Below, one piece after another: positions 9,599 through 18,057 of a DNA stretch of 64,000 nucleotides; within the stretch, counting starts at the first letter, position 1; each line of letters begins with the position of its first letter. The notes beneath the pieces were generated by a model. That model was not told the DNA's origin. It was given only the letters and a program-made list of their open reading frames with translations, and did not search any database. Position numbers and translations under genes: made by a program. Source of the stretch: Planctomycetota bacterium (GTDB lineage Bacteria; Planctomycetota; B15-G4); the NCBI GenBank assembly GCA_029259745.1, contig JAJDEO010000065.1:124001-188000 (forward strand), given 5' to 3'.

Positions 9599-9647
9599 CC
9601 CGGGTTACTCATGGACGATCGTCGCGATCGTCCGTGAATCATCCGGG
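9599..9647. repeat. REP-like palindrome at a convergent junction
   Basis: Arms 9599-9621 and 9625-9647 are inverted repeats matching at 19 of 23 positions around a 3-base spacer. The right arm contains TCCGTGAATCATCCGGG and includes the stop codon (9639-9641) of the methyltransferase on the minus strand. The same core occurs at 3868-3883 and 10589-10608. It could also act as a transcription stop. Confidence 0.75.
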
Positions 9648-10367
9648 CTGAGCGTCCGGGAACGTCGCCCGTAAGACCGTCAACGTCTCGTAGTAGACAC
9701 CGTCGCGAACGTGGTAGCCGTTCGGGACGCTCGCCACCTCACGCATGAAAGCCGCATCCTCGAAGTAGTAGTCGCGGAACGGGCCATCGACCTGGCCGAG
9801 GATCTCCGTCGTGGCGCCCTCCTCATCGAGCATGCCGAGAGTTCGCGGAAGGTCGGCCATGCTCGACTGCACGAAGACCAGCTTCCCACCGGGCTTCAGC
9901 AAGCGGTGGGCGTCGCGGATCAGCGTGTCGATGAAGTAGCGGCGATAGCGCTTGCCACTTTTCGCGAACGGCGGGTTCGTGACGACGACGTCGAACAACT
10001 CGTCAGTCTCGACGCTCGTCCAGTTCGCGACGAGGTATTCGACAGGGATGTCAATGTCGTGCTTGGCGAGGTTGTGCCGGGCGTTGTCGAGGGTCGCGTC
10101 GTCGATCTCCGTCAGCACCATCGACTCGGCGCCGCTGCGCGCGATGGCGATCGCGTGGAGGCCGCATCCCGTTCCCAACTCCAGCACGGTTTCGCCGTCG
10201 AGATCGAGCTCAGCCAGCACGTTGCCGAGGTGGACACCGTGGGGCGTCGGGTTCCAGACCCCGGCCGGCACATCGAGGTGAAGCTCATTGTCTCCGAAGG
10301 TGACATTCATCGCGACGGGGTAGAGATTGTCGCCGCGACGCTTGGTCAGCTTCTCCATCGTGGGCAT
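9639..10367 (-). CDS. SAM-dependent methyltransferase with NPPF motif
   Basis: A 242-residue class I methyltransferase. SAM loop: VLELGTGCGLHAIAIARSG; acidic residue after strand 2: LTEIDDATLDNARHNL; catalytic-type motif IV: FDVVVTNPPF. The (N/D)PP(Y/F) signature is typical of enzymes that methylate amino groups of adenine, guanine or glutamine, such as PrmC-like and RsmC-like proteins, so the target may be rRNA, tRNA or a release factor; that is inference. An AAGGAG ribosome binding site lies six bases before the ATG. The stop codon lies inside a REP-like palindrome shared with the convergent FG-GAP region. Confidence 0.8.
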   Translation of the reverse strand: MPTMEKLTKRRGDNLYPVAMNVTFGDNELHLDVPAGVWNPTPHGVHLGNVLAELDLDGETVLELGTGCGLHAIAIARSGAESMVLTEIDDATLDNARHNLAKHDIDIPVEYLVANWTSVETDELFDVVVTNPPFAKSGKRYRRYFIDTLIRDAHRLLKPGGKLVFVQSSMADLPRTLGMLDEEGATTEILGQVDGPFRDYYFEDAAFMREVASVPNGYHVRDGVYYETLTVLRATFPDAQPG

Positions 10368-10676
10368 CCGTCACTCCTTCTATTCGGGTCCTTGGGGAAA
10401 AGCTGCAAACATAGCACGTGCGGCCGTCTCGCTCAGGACGCACTGGAACGGACGCCGTGGCGCCGGATGCGCCGGGTCTGTGAAGCTGGGAATCTGTGAT
10501 CCACTGGGGCCTCACGCGCCCAGGACGACGCTCGATGCTCATCGCCAAGCGCTGCCAGGAAACAGCGCGATGCAACCGCAGCGGATTGCCTGTGAATCAT
10601 GCGGGACCTCTCACCCGCGTCGCGGTGACGGCGCAAGCTCATCTCCAGGGCGATGACGATCGGCTTGCGGTGAACG
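10368..10676. other. Intergenic region with a REP-like motif
   Basis: These 309 bases contain CCTGTGAATCATGCGGGACCT at 10589-10609, another copy of the TGAATCA motif seen at 3868 and 9633. I see no gene or terminator-quality hairpin here. Confidence 0.5.
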
Positions 10677-11978
10677 TCAGGCGCGCGGCTTCGTTGCGAT
10701 GAACGCGGCCGAGCCCGGCAGTGTCGGGACGTCGCCGTAGCGCTCGACCGTGCGCACGCTGAAACCCGCGTCGGCGAGCTCCCGCGCCACCGTGTCGTGG
10801 TCGAGGAGCCCGAGGCGATGCACTTCGCGGTGGCGCGTATAGGTGCCCGCGTCGGCGATGAAGGTCGAGATGTCGCGTTGCAGGGTGCGCGCCTCGACGT
10901 CCGCGCTGATCTCGACGGCGACGACCCAGCCGTCCCCCTCGACCCAGAAGCGCGGCTGCGAGTAGGACGTCGCGCGCTCGGGCGTGGCGACATCGAAGAC
11001 GAACACGCCACCGGGCTCGAGCGCCGCGAAGACGCGCACGAACAGAGCGGCGCGCTGGGCGTCGTCGTTGCGGGCGTCGAAGGCGTAGTTGAAGACCTCA
11101 CCGATCGCCGCCACGGCGACGCAGCGCGGCAGCTCGACGTCGAGAAAGGACGCGACGCGGAAGGTTCCGGCGGGGATCGATGCACGTGCGCGCGCGATCA
11201 TCGGCGGGGAGATGTCGACCCCGAAGGGGTCGAAACCGCGGTCACAGAGGGAGCGGAGCGTGACCCCGCTTCCGCAGCCGAACTCCGCGACGGTGCCGCA
11301 CGCGAACCCCGCGTCGTGCAGTGTGGAAGACAGACAGACGGCGGCCCCGCGCGCGAGCTGCGTGAAACCCTCGTCGTGAACGCGGGCGAGCGCCTCGTCG
11401 TACGGATCTTCCAACGTCGTCGACGACTTCGGCGTCGCGGGCCAGTCGGAGCTCAGTGCTGCGTAGATCGCGTGGTCAACGAACCCGTCCGCGAGCCGCT
11501 CGACCTGCCGCGCGACTCCTTCTTGCTCGAAACCCAAGCGTTCGGGGATCGCGCGACTCCGCGCGTTGCCGACGGCGCACGCGATCCGGACGCGGTGGAG
11601 CGCGCGGGTCGTGAACGCCTCGTCGACGAGCGCGCGACACGCTTCGGTGACGATGCCGTGCCCCTCGGCGCTCGGTGCGATCCAGTAACCGATCTCGGCC
11701 GCGCGGTTCGCTCGGTCGATCGCGCGCAGGCCGATGACACCGACGATGCGTCCGCCCAAGAGCATCACATGGTTGTCCTCAGTGCCCTGCGCCCGCCGAG
11801 CCGTGCAGGCCTCGAGGTAGGCGCGCGTATCGTCCACCGTCGTGTTCTCGTCGACCCACGCCATCCAGCGTCGCAGCGAGCCACGAGATCGATCCACGAC
11901 CGCGAACAACTCGGCAGCGTCATCCTCCGAGGTCGGTCGGATCGCCCCCTCGACGTCGAGCGGCAGTGCCCCGTCCAT
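10677..11978 (-). CDS. GNAT acetyltransferase fused to SAM methyltransferase
   Basis: A 433-residue two-domain protein. Residues about 1-180 form a RimJ/RimL-type N-acetyltransferase: LRRWMAWVDENTTVDDTRAY, then VGVIGLRAIDRANRAAEIGYW, then the acetyl-CoA loop SAEGHGIVTEACRALVDEAF, then RVRIACAVGNARSRAIPERLGF. Residues about 185-433 form a class I methyltransferase with VAEFGCGSGVTLRSL and PFGVDISPPMIARARA, followed by GEVFNYAF and LEPGGVFVFDVATPE. The ATG at 11978 is preferred over two ATGs 6 and 12 bases upstream because GGAG sits six bases before it. Both active domains look intact. Joint acetylation and methylation of one substrate is inference. Confidence 0.85.
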   Translation of the reverse strand: MDGALPLDVEGAIRPTSEDDAAELFAVVDRSRGSLRRWMAWVDENTTVDDTRAYLEACTARRAQGTEDNHVMLLGGRIVGVIGLRAIDRANRAAEIGYWIAPSAEGHGIVTEACRALVDEAFTTRALHRVRIACAVGNARSRAIPERLGFEQEGVARQVERLADGFVDHAIYAALSSDWPATPKSSTTLEDPYDEALARVHDEGFTQLARGAAVCLSSTLHDAGFACGTVAEFGCGSGVTLRSLCDRGFDPFGVDISPPMIARARASIPAGTFRVASFLDVELPRCVAVAAIGEVFNYAFDARNDDAQRAALFVRVFAALEPGGVFVFDVATPERATSYSQPRFWVEGDGWVVAVEISADVEARTLQRDISTFIADAGTYTRHREVHRLGLLDHDTVARELADAGFSVRTVERYGDVPTLPGSAAFIATKPRA

Positions 11979-12096
11979 CGTCATCTCCATGTTGAGCGCG
12001 CAGACGATACCGGGTCTTGCCCCCGTCGCGCGACTTCGCTTCCGTGCGTGCCCCCTCGCGCTCTACGATGCGCGCCCGTCTCCATGGAGCACCCCG

Positions 12097-12672
12097 ATGG
12101 CCCTCTTACGCGACACGGCCTGGACCCATCTCTGTTCGTGGACCGAAACGGACTCGCTGCGCACCCATGCGCGGGCCGTCGAGATCGTCATGCGTGCCGC
12201 CGCGCATCGCTATGGCGACGGCGCACAGGACGAGCACTCGTGGGGCCTGGCGGGACTGATGCACGACGCCGATTACGAGCGCTGGCCCGAAGACCATCCC
12301 AAGCGCGTCGTGGCTTGGCTCGTGGAGCAAGATGAGCCCGCGATCGCCCACGCCGTCTCGGCGCACTACACGCAGTGGAACGTGCCGTACGAGTCGACGC
12401 TCGACAAGGCGCTGCTCGCCTGCGACGAACTCACCGGCTTCGTGATGGCGTGTTCGCTGCTGCGCCCCGAAGGCGTCACGACGCTGACGCCGAAGAGCGT
12501 CAAGAAGAAGCTCAAGACGCTGAAGTTCGCCGCCGGCGTCGACCGCCACGAGGTCAACGCCGGCGCCGAGATGCTCGGCGTCGAGCTCGGCGAGCACATC
12601 CAGTTCGTGATCGACGCCCTGCGTCCGCACGCTGAAGAACTCGGGATCGAAGGCACGGCGGCGACGGCTTGA
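12097..12672 (+). CDS. HD-domain phosphohydrolase-like protein
   Basis: A 191-residue HD-superfamily protein. Metal-binding residues are visible as SLRTHARAVEIVMRAAAHRYG (first His) and WGLAGLMHDADYERWP (the HD doublet), followed by HPKRVVAWLVEQDEP and IAHAVSAHYTQWN. The second half (LLACDELTGFVMACSLLRP, KSVKKKLKTLKFAAGVDR) is typical of the small stand-alone HD proteins often annotated as HDIG-domain hydrolases. The substrate is unknown; nucleotides are plausible. GGAG lies eight bases before the ATG at 12097. Confidence 0.85.
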   Translation: MALLRDTAWTHLCSWTETDSLRTHARAVEIVMRAAAHRYGDGAQDEHSWGLAGLMHDADYERWPEDHPKRVVAWLVEQDEPAIAHAVSAHYTQWNVPYESTLDKALLACDELTGFVMACSLLRPEGVTTLTPKSVKKKLKTLKFAAGVDRHEVNAGAEMLGVELGEHIQFVIDALRPHAEELGIEGTAATA

Positions 12673-12700
12673 GGTCTCGAACGACGCCGGGCGACGTCCG

Positions 12701-14230
12701 TCAGTCGTGCACGGTGACGGCGAGGGCGTTCGAGGTGAAGTCGAGCGGACCCGTCAACGCGTAGGCGAACGTGATCTCGAGGCCCACGAGCGACGGATCG
12801 ATGCTCGTGAGGGAATCGAAGCGCGCCACGGCGGCACCTTGGCCATCGAGCTGCCCCGCGAAGTCGACGAAGATGTCACCGTTGAGGTTCGCGAGCGCAA
12901 ATCCCGTGAAGAAGTCGATGTTGAGCGGTAGGTGAGCACCCGATGCCAGCGTGACACCCGGGCTGCTTCCATCGACGCCGGACAGGATGACGTAGTTGCG
13001 CCCGCCATGGTCTGCGCCAGCAAAGAGTTCGAGAGCGACTTGGTCGCCTGCGAGCCCGGCCGAGATCACGGGAGCGTTCGGCTCACCCCAGTTCGCGATC
13101 TCCGTGTTCGAACGGACGTACAGCGTTTGGAACGGGAAGGCACCGATGTCCGAACGCGTTCCATCGTCGTCGAGCACGTTGGGGTCTCCGGCGTCGATGC
13201 ACGGCGACGCCATGCGCAGATGGTAGTTCGCGTTCGACTCGTCGACGAACTGCGGATCGAGGTCGATGTTGCCCGCTCCCGGCCAGCCGCCGGCGACGTC
13301 GCTGTACGCCACGGCGCCCGTGTTCACGAGCTGCTGGGCTTCGTTTCCGCGGACGACCGAGTTGCGCACGATGGCGGGACCGTAGATGCCACCGGCCGTT
13401 TCGTTTACGGAAGCAAGCACGTTCCCGACGATCGTGCAGTTCGTGAGCGTCGTGCCTACCGATTCGACGAAAACACCGGCTCCGATGGCACCGAAGACCC
13501 CGGCGCCGGCGACGTTGGATGCGATCACGGTGTTCTCGATCACAGCGTCGGTGGATGAATCCACGTAGATCCCGGCGCCACGTCCCGCGTTCCCGAGGAG
13601 CGTCCGGTTCTCGATCACGAGGCAGTCGACGACGCTGACCGGACCACCCGTGAGATACAGCCCGCCGCCGTACGCCGATGTCGCCGTGTTGCCGGCGATG
13701 ATGCAGTGGCTCAGCTGCGGAGCTCCGTAGACGCCGCCACCGTGCGTCAAGGACGCCGAGTTGTTCATGATGGAGCAGCGGTTCATGATCGCGTTCCCCG
13801 ACACGCCGCCACCGAACTTGCCGGCGTTGCCGGTCACGATGCAGTCCTCGATCAGCGGAGTCGCCGCGCCCACGCGAATCCCACCCGCGCCGAACGACGC
13901 CGCCCCGCCGGTGATCGTGAAGCCCTGGAGTCGCGTCGTGGCGTCTTCGGTGCCAGCGAAGGCGACGACGGATCCGGTCCCCGCGCCGTCGAGTGTCGTC
14001 GCGGCCGGTCCGCCCACGCCGATGACCTGGATCGGCTTGCCCTGGAACTGGATGGTCTCGCTGTAGAGCCCTGGCTCGACGAGGACGCGATCGCCCGGCG
14101 ACGCGGAGTCGATCGCGGCCTGGATGCTGTCGCCAGGAAGGACGACGTGGTCGGCGGCCGACGCCGTTGAAGGGGCTGCGGCGAGGACCAGAGCCGAGAC
14201 GAAGAGTGAGCCTACTCGGAGAGCGTTCAT
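12701..14230 (-). CDS. Secreted right-handed beta-helix protein with shared C-terminal module
   Basis: A 509-residue protein with signal peptide MNALRVGSLFVSALVLAAAP. It opens with DSIQAAIDSASPGDRVLVEPG, the usual entry to polysaccharide-lyase-like parallel beta-helices, followed by repeated strands such as GFTITGGAASFGAGGIRV, IEDCIVTGNAGKFGGGVSG and NRCSIMNNSASLTHGGGVYG to about residue 365. The last 110 residues form a separate domain ending FTSNALAVTVHD, resembling the C-termini of other secreted proteins in this window. No catalytic residues can be assigned. The start at 14230 is chosen because the signal peptide begins there; an extension of 35 residues has no such character. Confidence 0.85.
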   Translation of the reverse strand: MNALRVGSLFVSALVLAAAPSTASAADHVVLPGDSIQAAIDSASPGDRVLVEPGLYSETIQFQGKPIQVIGVGGPAATTLDGAGTGSVVAFAGTEDATTRLQGFTITGGAASFGAGGIRVGAATPLIEDCIVTGNAGKFGGGVSGNAIMNRCSIMNNSASLTHGGGVYGAPQLSHCIIAGNTATSAYGGGLYLTGGPVSVVDCLVIENRTLLGNAGRGAGIYVDSSTDAVIENTVIASNVAGAGVFGAIGAGVFVESVGTTLTNCTIVGNVLASVNETAGGIYGPAIVRNSVVRGNEAQQLVNTGAVAYSDVAGGWPGAGNIDLDPQFVDESNANYHLRMASPCIDAGDPNVLDDDGTRSDIGAFPFQTLYVRSNTEIANWGEPNAPVISAGLAGDQVALELFAGADHGGRNYVILSGVDGSSPGVTLASGAHLPLNIDFFTGFALANLNGDIFVDFAGQLDGQGAAVARFDSLTSIDPSLVGLEITFAYALTGPLDFTSNALAVTVHD

Positions 14231-14398
14231 CGGACTGTTCCGGACGGGAGGAGAGGGTGCCGTTGCGTGCCGCGAATGCAGCACACCAGTGACGATAGGC
14301 ACTCCGTTCGCCCGCGTGGCTGACGATAATGTCATCTCGCTGTCATTTTACTGGCATGTGACCGCGCCCGGCGATGACGCCGTCGTCTTCGTGCTCGG

Positions 14399-14429
14399 AC
14401 GCCTGCTCGCGCCGCGCGAGAAGCGGCGT
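14399..14429 (-). terminator. Possible terminator hairpin after the GNAT pair
   Basis: A 6-bp stem CTCGCG/CGCGAG (14406-14411 with 14415-14420) is extended by ACGCC/GGCGT across small internal loops. It lies 27 bases downstream of the minus-strand GNAT stop. No U tract is present. Confidence 0.35.
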
Positions 14430-14455
14430 TCAGAACACGCCGAATCAGGTGTCAC

Positions 14456-14977
14456 TCAGCGCGCGTCGCGTTGCCGCGGAAGGTTGCCCTCTGCGAGCTC
14501 GAAGACAAGCGGCACGACTCCGTCGCGCGCCGTCTTGCCGGCGACCTTGAAGCCGTAGCGCTCGTAGAACCTCGCGGCGTGCTCGTTGTCGGAACGGACG
14601 CCGGCGGCGACACGCTCGAAACCCTCGGCATGCGCCCACGTCACGAGCTCGTCGACGAGCGCCACGACTGCGCGACCTCCGCGGACGCTCGGCGCCACCC
14701 AGACCTGGAACATCTCCGTGACGCCGGGCTCCTCGGCGCGCGCGTAGAGCGCAGCCATGCCGACGGCAGCGGCGTTTTGGAAGACGACGAAGAGGGCGCG
14801 CTCACGCCCATCGGCCGCCACCTCGACCTGCTCGCGCCAACTCGCCTCCGTACGCGCCGAAGCGTTGGCGTGTGTCGTGCCGAATGCGTACGGCGCATCG
14901 CGCAGCGCTTCGAGACGCATGGCGCGGTACAGCGCGACGTCGTCGCGGCCGAGACGTCGGATCGACAGGCCGATCAT
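14456..14977 (-). CDS. GNAT-family N-acetyltransferase
   Basis: A 173-residue acetyltransferase that transfers an acetyl group from acetyl-CoA to an amine. Seen: LSIRRLGRDDVALYRAMRLEA at the N-terminus, a central AVGMAALYAR strand, MFQVWVAPSVRGGRAVVALVDEL with the acetyl-CoA loop, and AAGVRSDNEHAARFYERYGF, the typical GNAT end. The start overlaps the upstream GNAT stop codon in an ATGA arrangement (14974-14977), so the two are probably translationally coupled. The substrate is unknown. Confidence 0.85.
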   Translation of the reverse strand: MIGLSIRRLGRDDVALYRAMRLEALRDAPYAFGTTHANASARTEASWREQVEVAADGRERALFVVFQNAAAVGMAALYARAEEPGVTEMFQVWVAPSVRGGRAVVALVDELVTWAHAEGFERVAAGVRSDNEHAARFYERYGFKVAGKTARDGVVPLVFELAEGNLPRQRDAR

Positions 14978-15531
14978 CGGTGCTTCCCGCGCGACGCTCT
15001 CGTCGCGACAAACAAACGCTCGGTCGGCGTGAGGTCGTGCTGCGCGCACTCCGCGCTTGACGCAGGGCAGAAGTCGAGCTTCTCGAGCACGCGGATCGAC
15101 GCGACGTTCAGCGCCTCGACCGTCGCGAGGAAACGCGTGACGCCTTCGTTCTCGCAGAGGTGGTCGACCATCGCGCGCGTGGCGAGCGTGGCGACGCCGC
15201 GCGACTGCACCGAGGGCGCGACGATGTACGCCACCCACGAGCTGGCCGGCTCGAAGGTGGTCGCCTGCACGACCCCACACGCCGGACCATCTCCGTCGCG
15301 GATGATCCAGTTGTGCCAGCCTTGTGTGCCGTCGGGCGAGCGACGCGCTTCGAGGAATCGGTAGCGCTCGGCAAGCGCCTCGACGGAGACCGGCGGCTCG
15401 GCATCGAGGTGGCGGTGGACGCCCTCGGCCGTGAGCACGGCGAACATCTCGTCGGCATGTCGCGCGACCTGCGGCTCGAGCACGAGCGAGCCCGCGAACA
15501 GCGTCGCCCCCACGACCTCATCGTTCGCCAT
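14974..15531 (-). CDS. GNAT acetyltransferase, RimJ/RimL-like
   Basis: A 185-residue acetyltransferase: LVLEPQVARHADEMFAVL and VSVEALAERYRFLEARRSP at the start, then ACGVVQATTFEPASSWVAYI, the cofactor loop VAPSVQSRGVATLATRAMVDH, and ATVEALNVASIRVLEKLDF. The arrangement matches ribosomal-protein-type N-acetyltransferases that act on many small substrates. The ATG at 15531 has GGAG eight bases upstream; a GTG at 15540 is too close to that site. It is first of a coupled pair with the GNAT at 14456-14977. Confidence 0.85.
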   Translation of the reverse strand: MANDEVVGATLFAGSLVLEPQVARHADEMFAVLTAEGVHRHLDAEPPVSVEALAERYRFLEARRSPDGTQGWHNWIIRDGDGPACGVVQATTFEPASSWVAYIVAPSVQSRGVATLATRAMVDHLCENEGVTRFLATVEALNVASIRVLEKLDFCPASSAECAQHDLTPTERLFVATRASRGKHR

Positions 15532-15597
15532 GACCGTCACTCCAGCCCGTGATCACCCGCGCCAACCCGGGCTCTTCGCCTTGCCAGCGAAAGCCTA

Positions 15598-15676
15598 AGC
15601 GTCGCCGACCTGTCGAAAGATGCCGATTCTCCTTGCCCTGCAGACGCAGCCACCCCCGCGCTACGCTTCTCCATGA
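15598..15676 (-). repeat. Dispersed ~80-bp repeat, copy 2
   Basis: The inverse complement matches 3731-3811 with few changes. It is joined directly to TCCATGAACAACCCGGG (15670-15686), which resembles the left arm of the palindrome at 9599. The copy lies in the divergent gap between the GNAT pair and the DJ-1-like gene and may carry part of their promoter region. Confidence 0.7.
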
Positions 15677-15714
15677 ACAACCCGGGTCAACCTCGCTCTT
15701 CGGAGACACACCGC

Positions 15715-16416
15715 ATGACACTCGTCCGCCTCGCCATCGCGAGCTTCGTCTTCCTCACGGCCTGCTCGACGACGCCGCACACCCCACCCGTCCCGGCTCC
15801 CGGGCAGCTCTCGGTGGGATTCCTGATCGTCGACGGAGTCTACAACTCGGAGCTCATGGCGCCTTACGACATCTTCCAGCACACGATCTTCCACACCGCC
15901 CCCGGGATGGCGGTGTTCACCGTGGCCGCCAGCCGTGCGCCCGTGCGCAGCTTCGAAGGACTCTACGTCGTCCCCGACTACACCTATGCCGACGCTCCGG
16001 ACGTCGACGTCCTCGTCGTTCCGAGTGCCGAGGGATCGATGACCAGCGACCTCGCCGACGAGGCCATGATGGGTTACGTGCGCCGCGCTGGCGGACAGGC
16101 CGACTGGATCATGTCGCTCTGTGACGGCGCGTTCGTGCTCGCGGCCGCGGGTCTGCTCGACGGCAAGGTGTCGACGACGTTCCCCTCCGACGTGCCGGCG
16201 TACCGTGACGCGTTCCCGCACCTCGAGGTTCTCGAAGGCGTGAGCTTCGTGCGCCACGGCCGCGCGATCACGTCGGCCGGCGGTGCCCTGTCGTATGACC
16301 CCGCGCTGTTCCTCGTCGAAGAGCTCTGGGGCGATGCTGTGGCGCGCGGTGTCGCCGGCGGTCTCGTCATCGATTGGGATCTCGCCACGATCGACCACGT
16401 CGACCGCGGCCCCTGA
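15715..16416 (+). CDS. DJ-1/PfpI-family lipoprotein
   Basis: A 233-residue protein with an N-terminal lipoprotein signal (FVFLTACS, lipid-modified Cys17), so probably anchored in the membrane. The rest is a class I glutamine-amidotransferase-like fold of the DJ-1/PfpI family: VGFLIVDGVYNSELMAPYDI, then DVDVLVVPSAEGSM, and the nucleophile elbow MSLCDGAFVLAAAGLLDG with Cys136. This resembles the sensor domain of GATase1-AraC regulators, but no DNA-binding domain follows. The ATG at 15715 has GGAG nine bases upstream; an ATG 42 bases earlier lies in repeat sequence. Being a lipoprotein is unusual for the family. Possible hydratase, glyoxalase or chaperone; not resolved. Confidence 0.85.
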   Translation: MTLVRLAIASFVFLTACSTTPHTPPVPAPGQLSVGFLIVDGVYNSELMAPYDIFQHTIFHTAPGMAVFTVAASRAPVRSFEGLYVVPDYTYADAPDVDVLVVPSAEGSMTSDLADEAMMGYVRRAGGQADWIMSLCDGAFVLAAAGLLDGKVSTTFPSDVPAYRDAFPHLEVLEGVSFVRHGRAITSAGGALSYDPALFLVEELWGDAVARGVAGGLVIDWDLATIDHVDRGP

Positions 16417-16435
16417 CAGCCAGCTCGAAGACATC

Positions 16436-17686
16436 TCAGGGCAACAGCTCGATCGCCAGCGCGTTGCTGATCGCGAAGCCCTTCACCTGCGCGGCATCGA
16501 CGACGATCGCCTGGAGGTAAACGGTTGCCGGTCCGCCGCCGCCCGCCACGCCGGAGATCGTCAGCCCGCCTCCCGCGTCGGTGCTCGTCGTGATGACGAC
16601 CTGCGGCGGGAAGGGCACGAGGGTGCCACCCTTGAACGGCGTCGGTGCGTCGACGAGACCCGTCGCGAGGAACGTCGACGCGAAGGCCGGCGCTCCGGAC
16701 AGCGTGAAGTCGGCGAGGCCGCCCGTCGCGAGTTCCTCGCCGCACAGCGAGACGACGACGTCACCCGGCCCATCGAACCCGAGGTCGTCCTGACAAACCG
16801 GCACGCCGACGACGGCGTCGACGTGGTCGAGCACGACGCGCAACGTCGCATGGGCACCAGCGCGCGCACGCGGCGTGCTCAACGTTCCGCCCACGTGCAC
16901 ATGACCCGCCGCGACGCACCAGTCGGCGAGGCCCGGGTCGGCATGGATGTCCTGGTACCAAACGCCGTGATACGCCATGAACTCCGAGAGAAACCCGCCC
17001 CCGTCGCCCGTGAAGCAGATGAACGGTGTGAGCCAGCTGAGCTTCTCGGTGGCGGCCAGGATCGCTTCGACGGGCAGTGTCGACGGGCGCAGCGTTTCGG
17101 CCGGGACACTGGCGTCGGGCGGTGTCGGCGTGGGTTGGGCGGGCGCGAGGAAGTCACCGATCCAAACCGTCTTGTTGAACTGGTTCATCTCGATCTCCCA
17201 GCTGTCGTCGATGTTGCCGCGACTGAAGGTGATGACCGCGATGGGGTCGAGGCTGTCGGCGATCGGCCAGAAGTCGGCGCTCGTGTCCTGGTAGTCGACC
17301 TCGAGATCGCCGAAGCCCTTGCCGCAGATGCCGCAGTTGGGCGGGACGAACTCGGGGAAGAACGCGTAGACGTCGTAGCCGCGGCCCTCCCAGTCGGCGC
17401 CGATCCACCCGTCGGGGTTCTTGACCGGGTCGTCGCTGAAGCGGCGCAGCATCTCGTTGGTCGGTGGCCAGTAGCCCGTGAGCAGCACGGCGGGCCGCGT
17501 CCCCTCGGCACTCGCGTGCGAGCCGGGCAAGTCGACACGACCGATCGCCGCGCGTGGCACGGGCTGCGTGAGCGTCTGCGGCACGGCGAGTTCGCGCACG
17601 CGGATGCGATCGCCCGAGCCCTGTTGTGCGTCGGCGAGCGTCCCGAAACAGAACGACAAGACGACAGCCACGCGGAGATTCACCAT
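16436..17686 (-). CDS. Secreted C15 peptidase-like protein with shared C-terminal module
   Basis: A 416-residue protein with signal peptide MVNLRVAVVLSFCFGTLADA. Residues about 45-270 resemble the pyroglutamyl-peptidase (C15) fold: AVLLTGYWPPTNEM, ADSLDPIAVITFSRG, FTGDGGGFLSEFMAYHGVWY and AAGHVHVG near the end. The His in HVHVG corresponds to the C15 catalytic His; the expected nucleophile Cys in the GxxxCN stretch appears to be Ser in GGFLSEF. The remaining C-terminal part includes TPFKGGTLVPF, STDAGGGLTISG and KGFAISNALAIELLP, closely similar to the end of the FG-GAP protein at 7585-9480. The start at 17686 follows the signal peptide. Fold assignment is moderate. Confidence 0.75.
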   Translation of the reverse strand: MVNLRVAVVLSFCFGTLADAQQGSGDRIRVRELAVPQTLTQPVPRAAIGRVDLPGSHASAEGTRPAVLLTGYWPPTNEMLRRFSDDPVKNPDGWIGADWEGRGYDVYAFFPEFVPPNCGICGKGFGDLEVDYQDTSADFWPIADSLDPIAVITFSRGNIDDSWEIEMNQFNKTVWIGDFLAPAQPTPTPPDASVPAETLRPSTLPVEAILAATEKLSWLTPFICFTGDGGGFLSEFMAYHGVWYQDIHADPGLADWCVAAGHVHVGGTLSTPRARAGAHATLRVVLDHVDAVVGVPVCQDDLGFDGPGDVVVSLCGEELATGGLADFTLSGAPAFASTFLATGLVDAPTPFKGGTLVPFPPQVVITTSTDAGGGLTISGVAGGGGPATVYLQAIVVDAAQVKGFAISNALAIELLP

Positions 17687-18057
17687 GCTCGAGCTCTCGG
17701 GGGGAAGGTGCTCGCCAAGTGTATGTCGGTTCGGCGCCGAGCGGGGACTCACGGCGCGCGAACGACGCAGGCGGCTCATGGCGCGTCACGGCCGTTCCTC
17801 TCGACTCGAACCCGATGCCGCGCGAAGCACGCCGCTGAGGCTGCGCGCGTGCACGTCGTCGTGTCGGGCCAAGGCGACCGACACCGTCATCCTCAGGCCT
17901 CCAGCGCCACGTCGTGCAACACCGCGGCGCATGCACTGACCTGCTTCCGGGACCAACGCGCCTCGCGGCGTTCGGGCGCGGGACGAAGTGCCGTGACGGT
18001 GTAGACGACGTTCGGTTCTCCTGCCAGGCTCACATGTCCCTTGGGAGATCGACCGGC
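17687..18057. other. Divergent intergenic region
   Basis: These 371 bases separate two divergently transcribed secreted-protein genes and should hold both promoters. Long open frames cross it but lack coding character. I see no repeat or structured RNA. GGGAG at 18043-18047 serves the downstream gene. Confidence 0.5.

Noticed and set aside
10797-12335. 512-codon plus-strand frame across the GNAT-methyltransferase fusion and the HD gene
   Set aside because: Runs antisense to one real gene and out of frame with another; composition is shadow-like.
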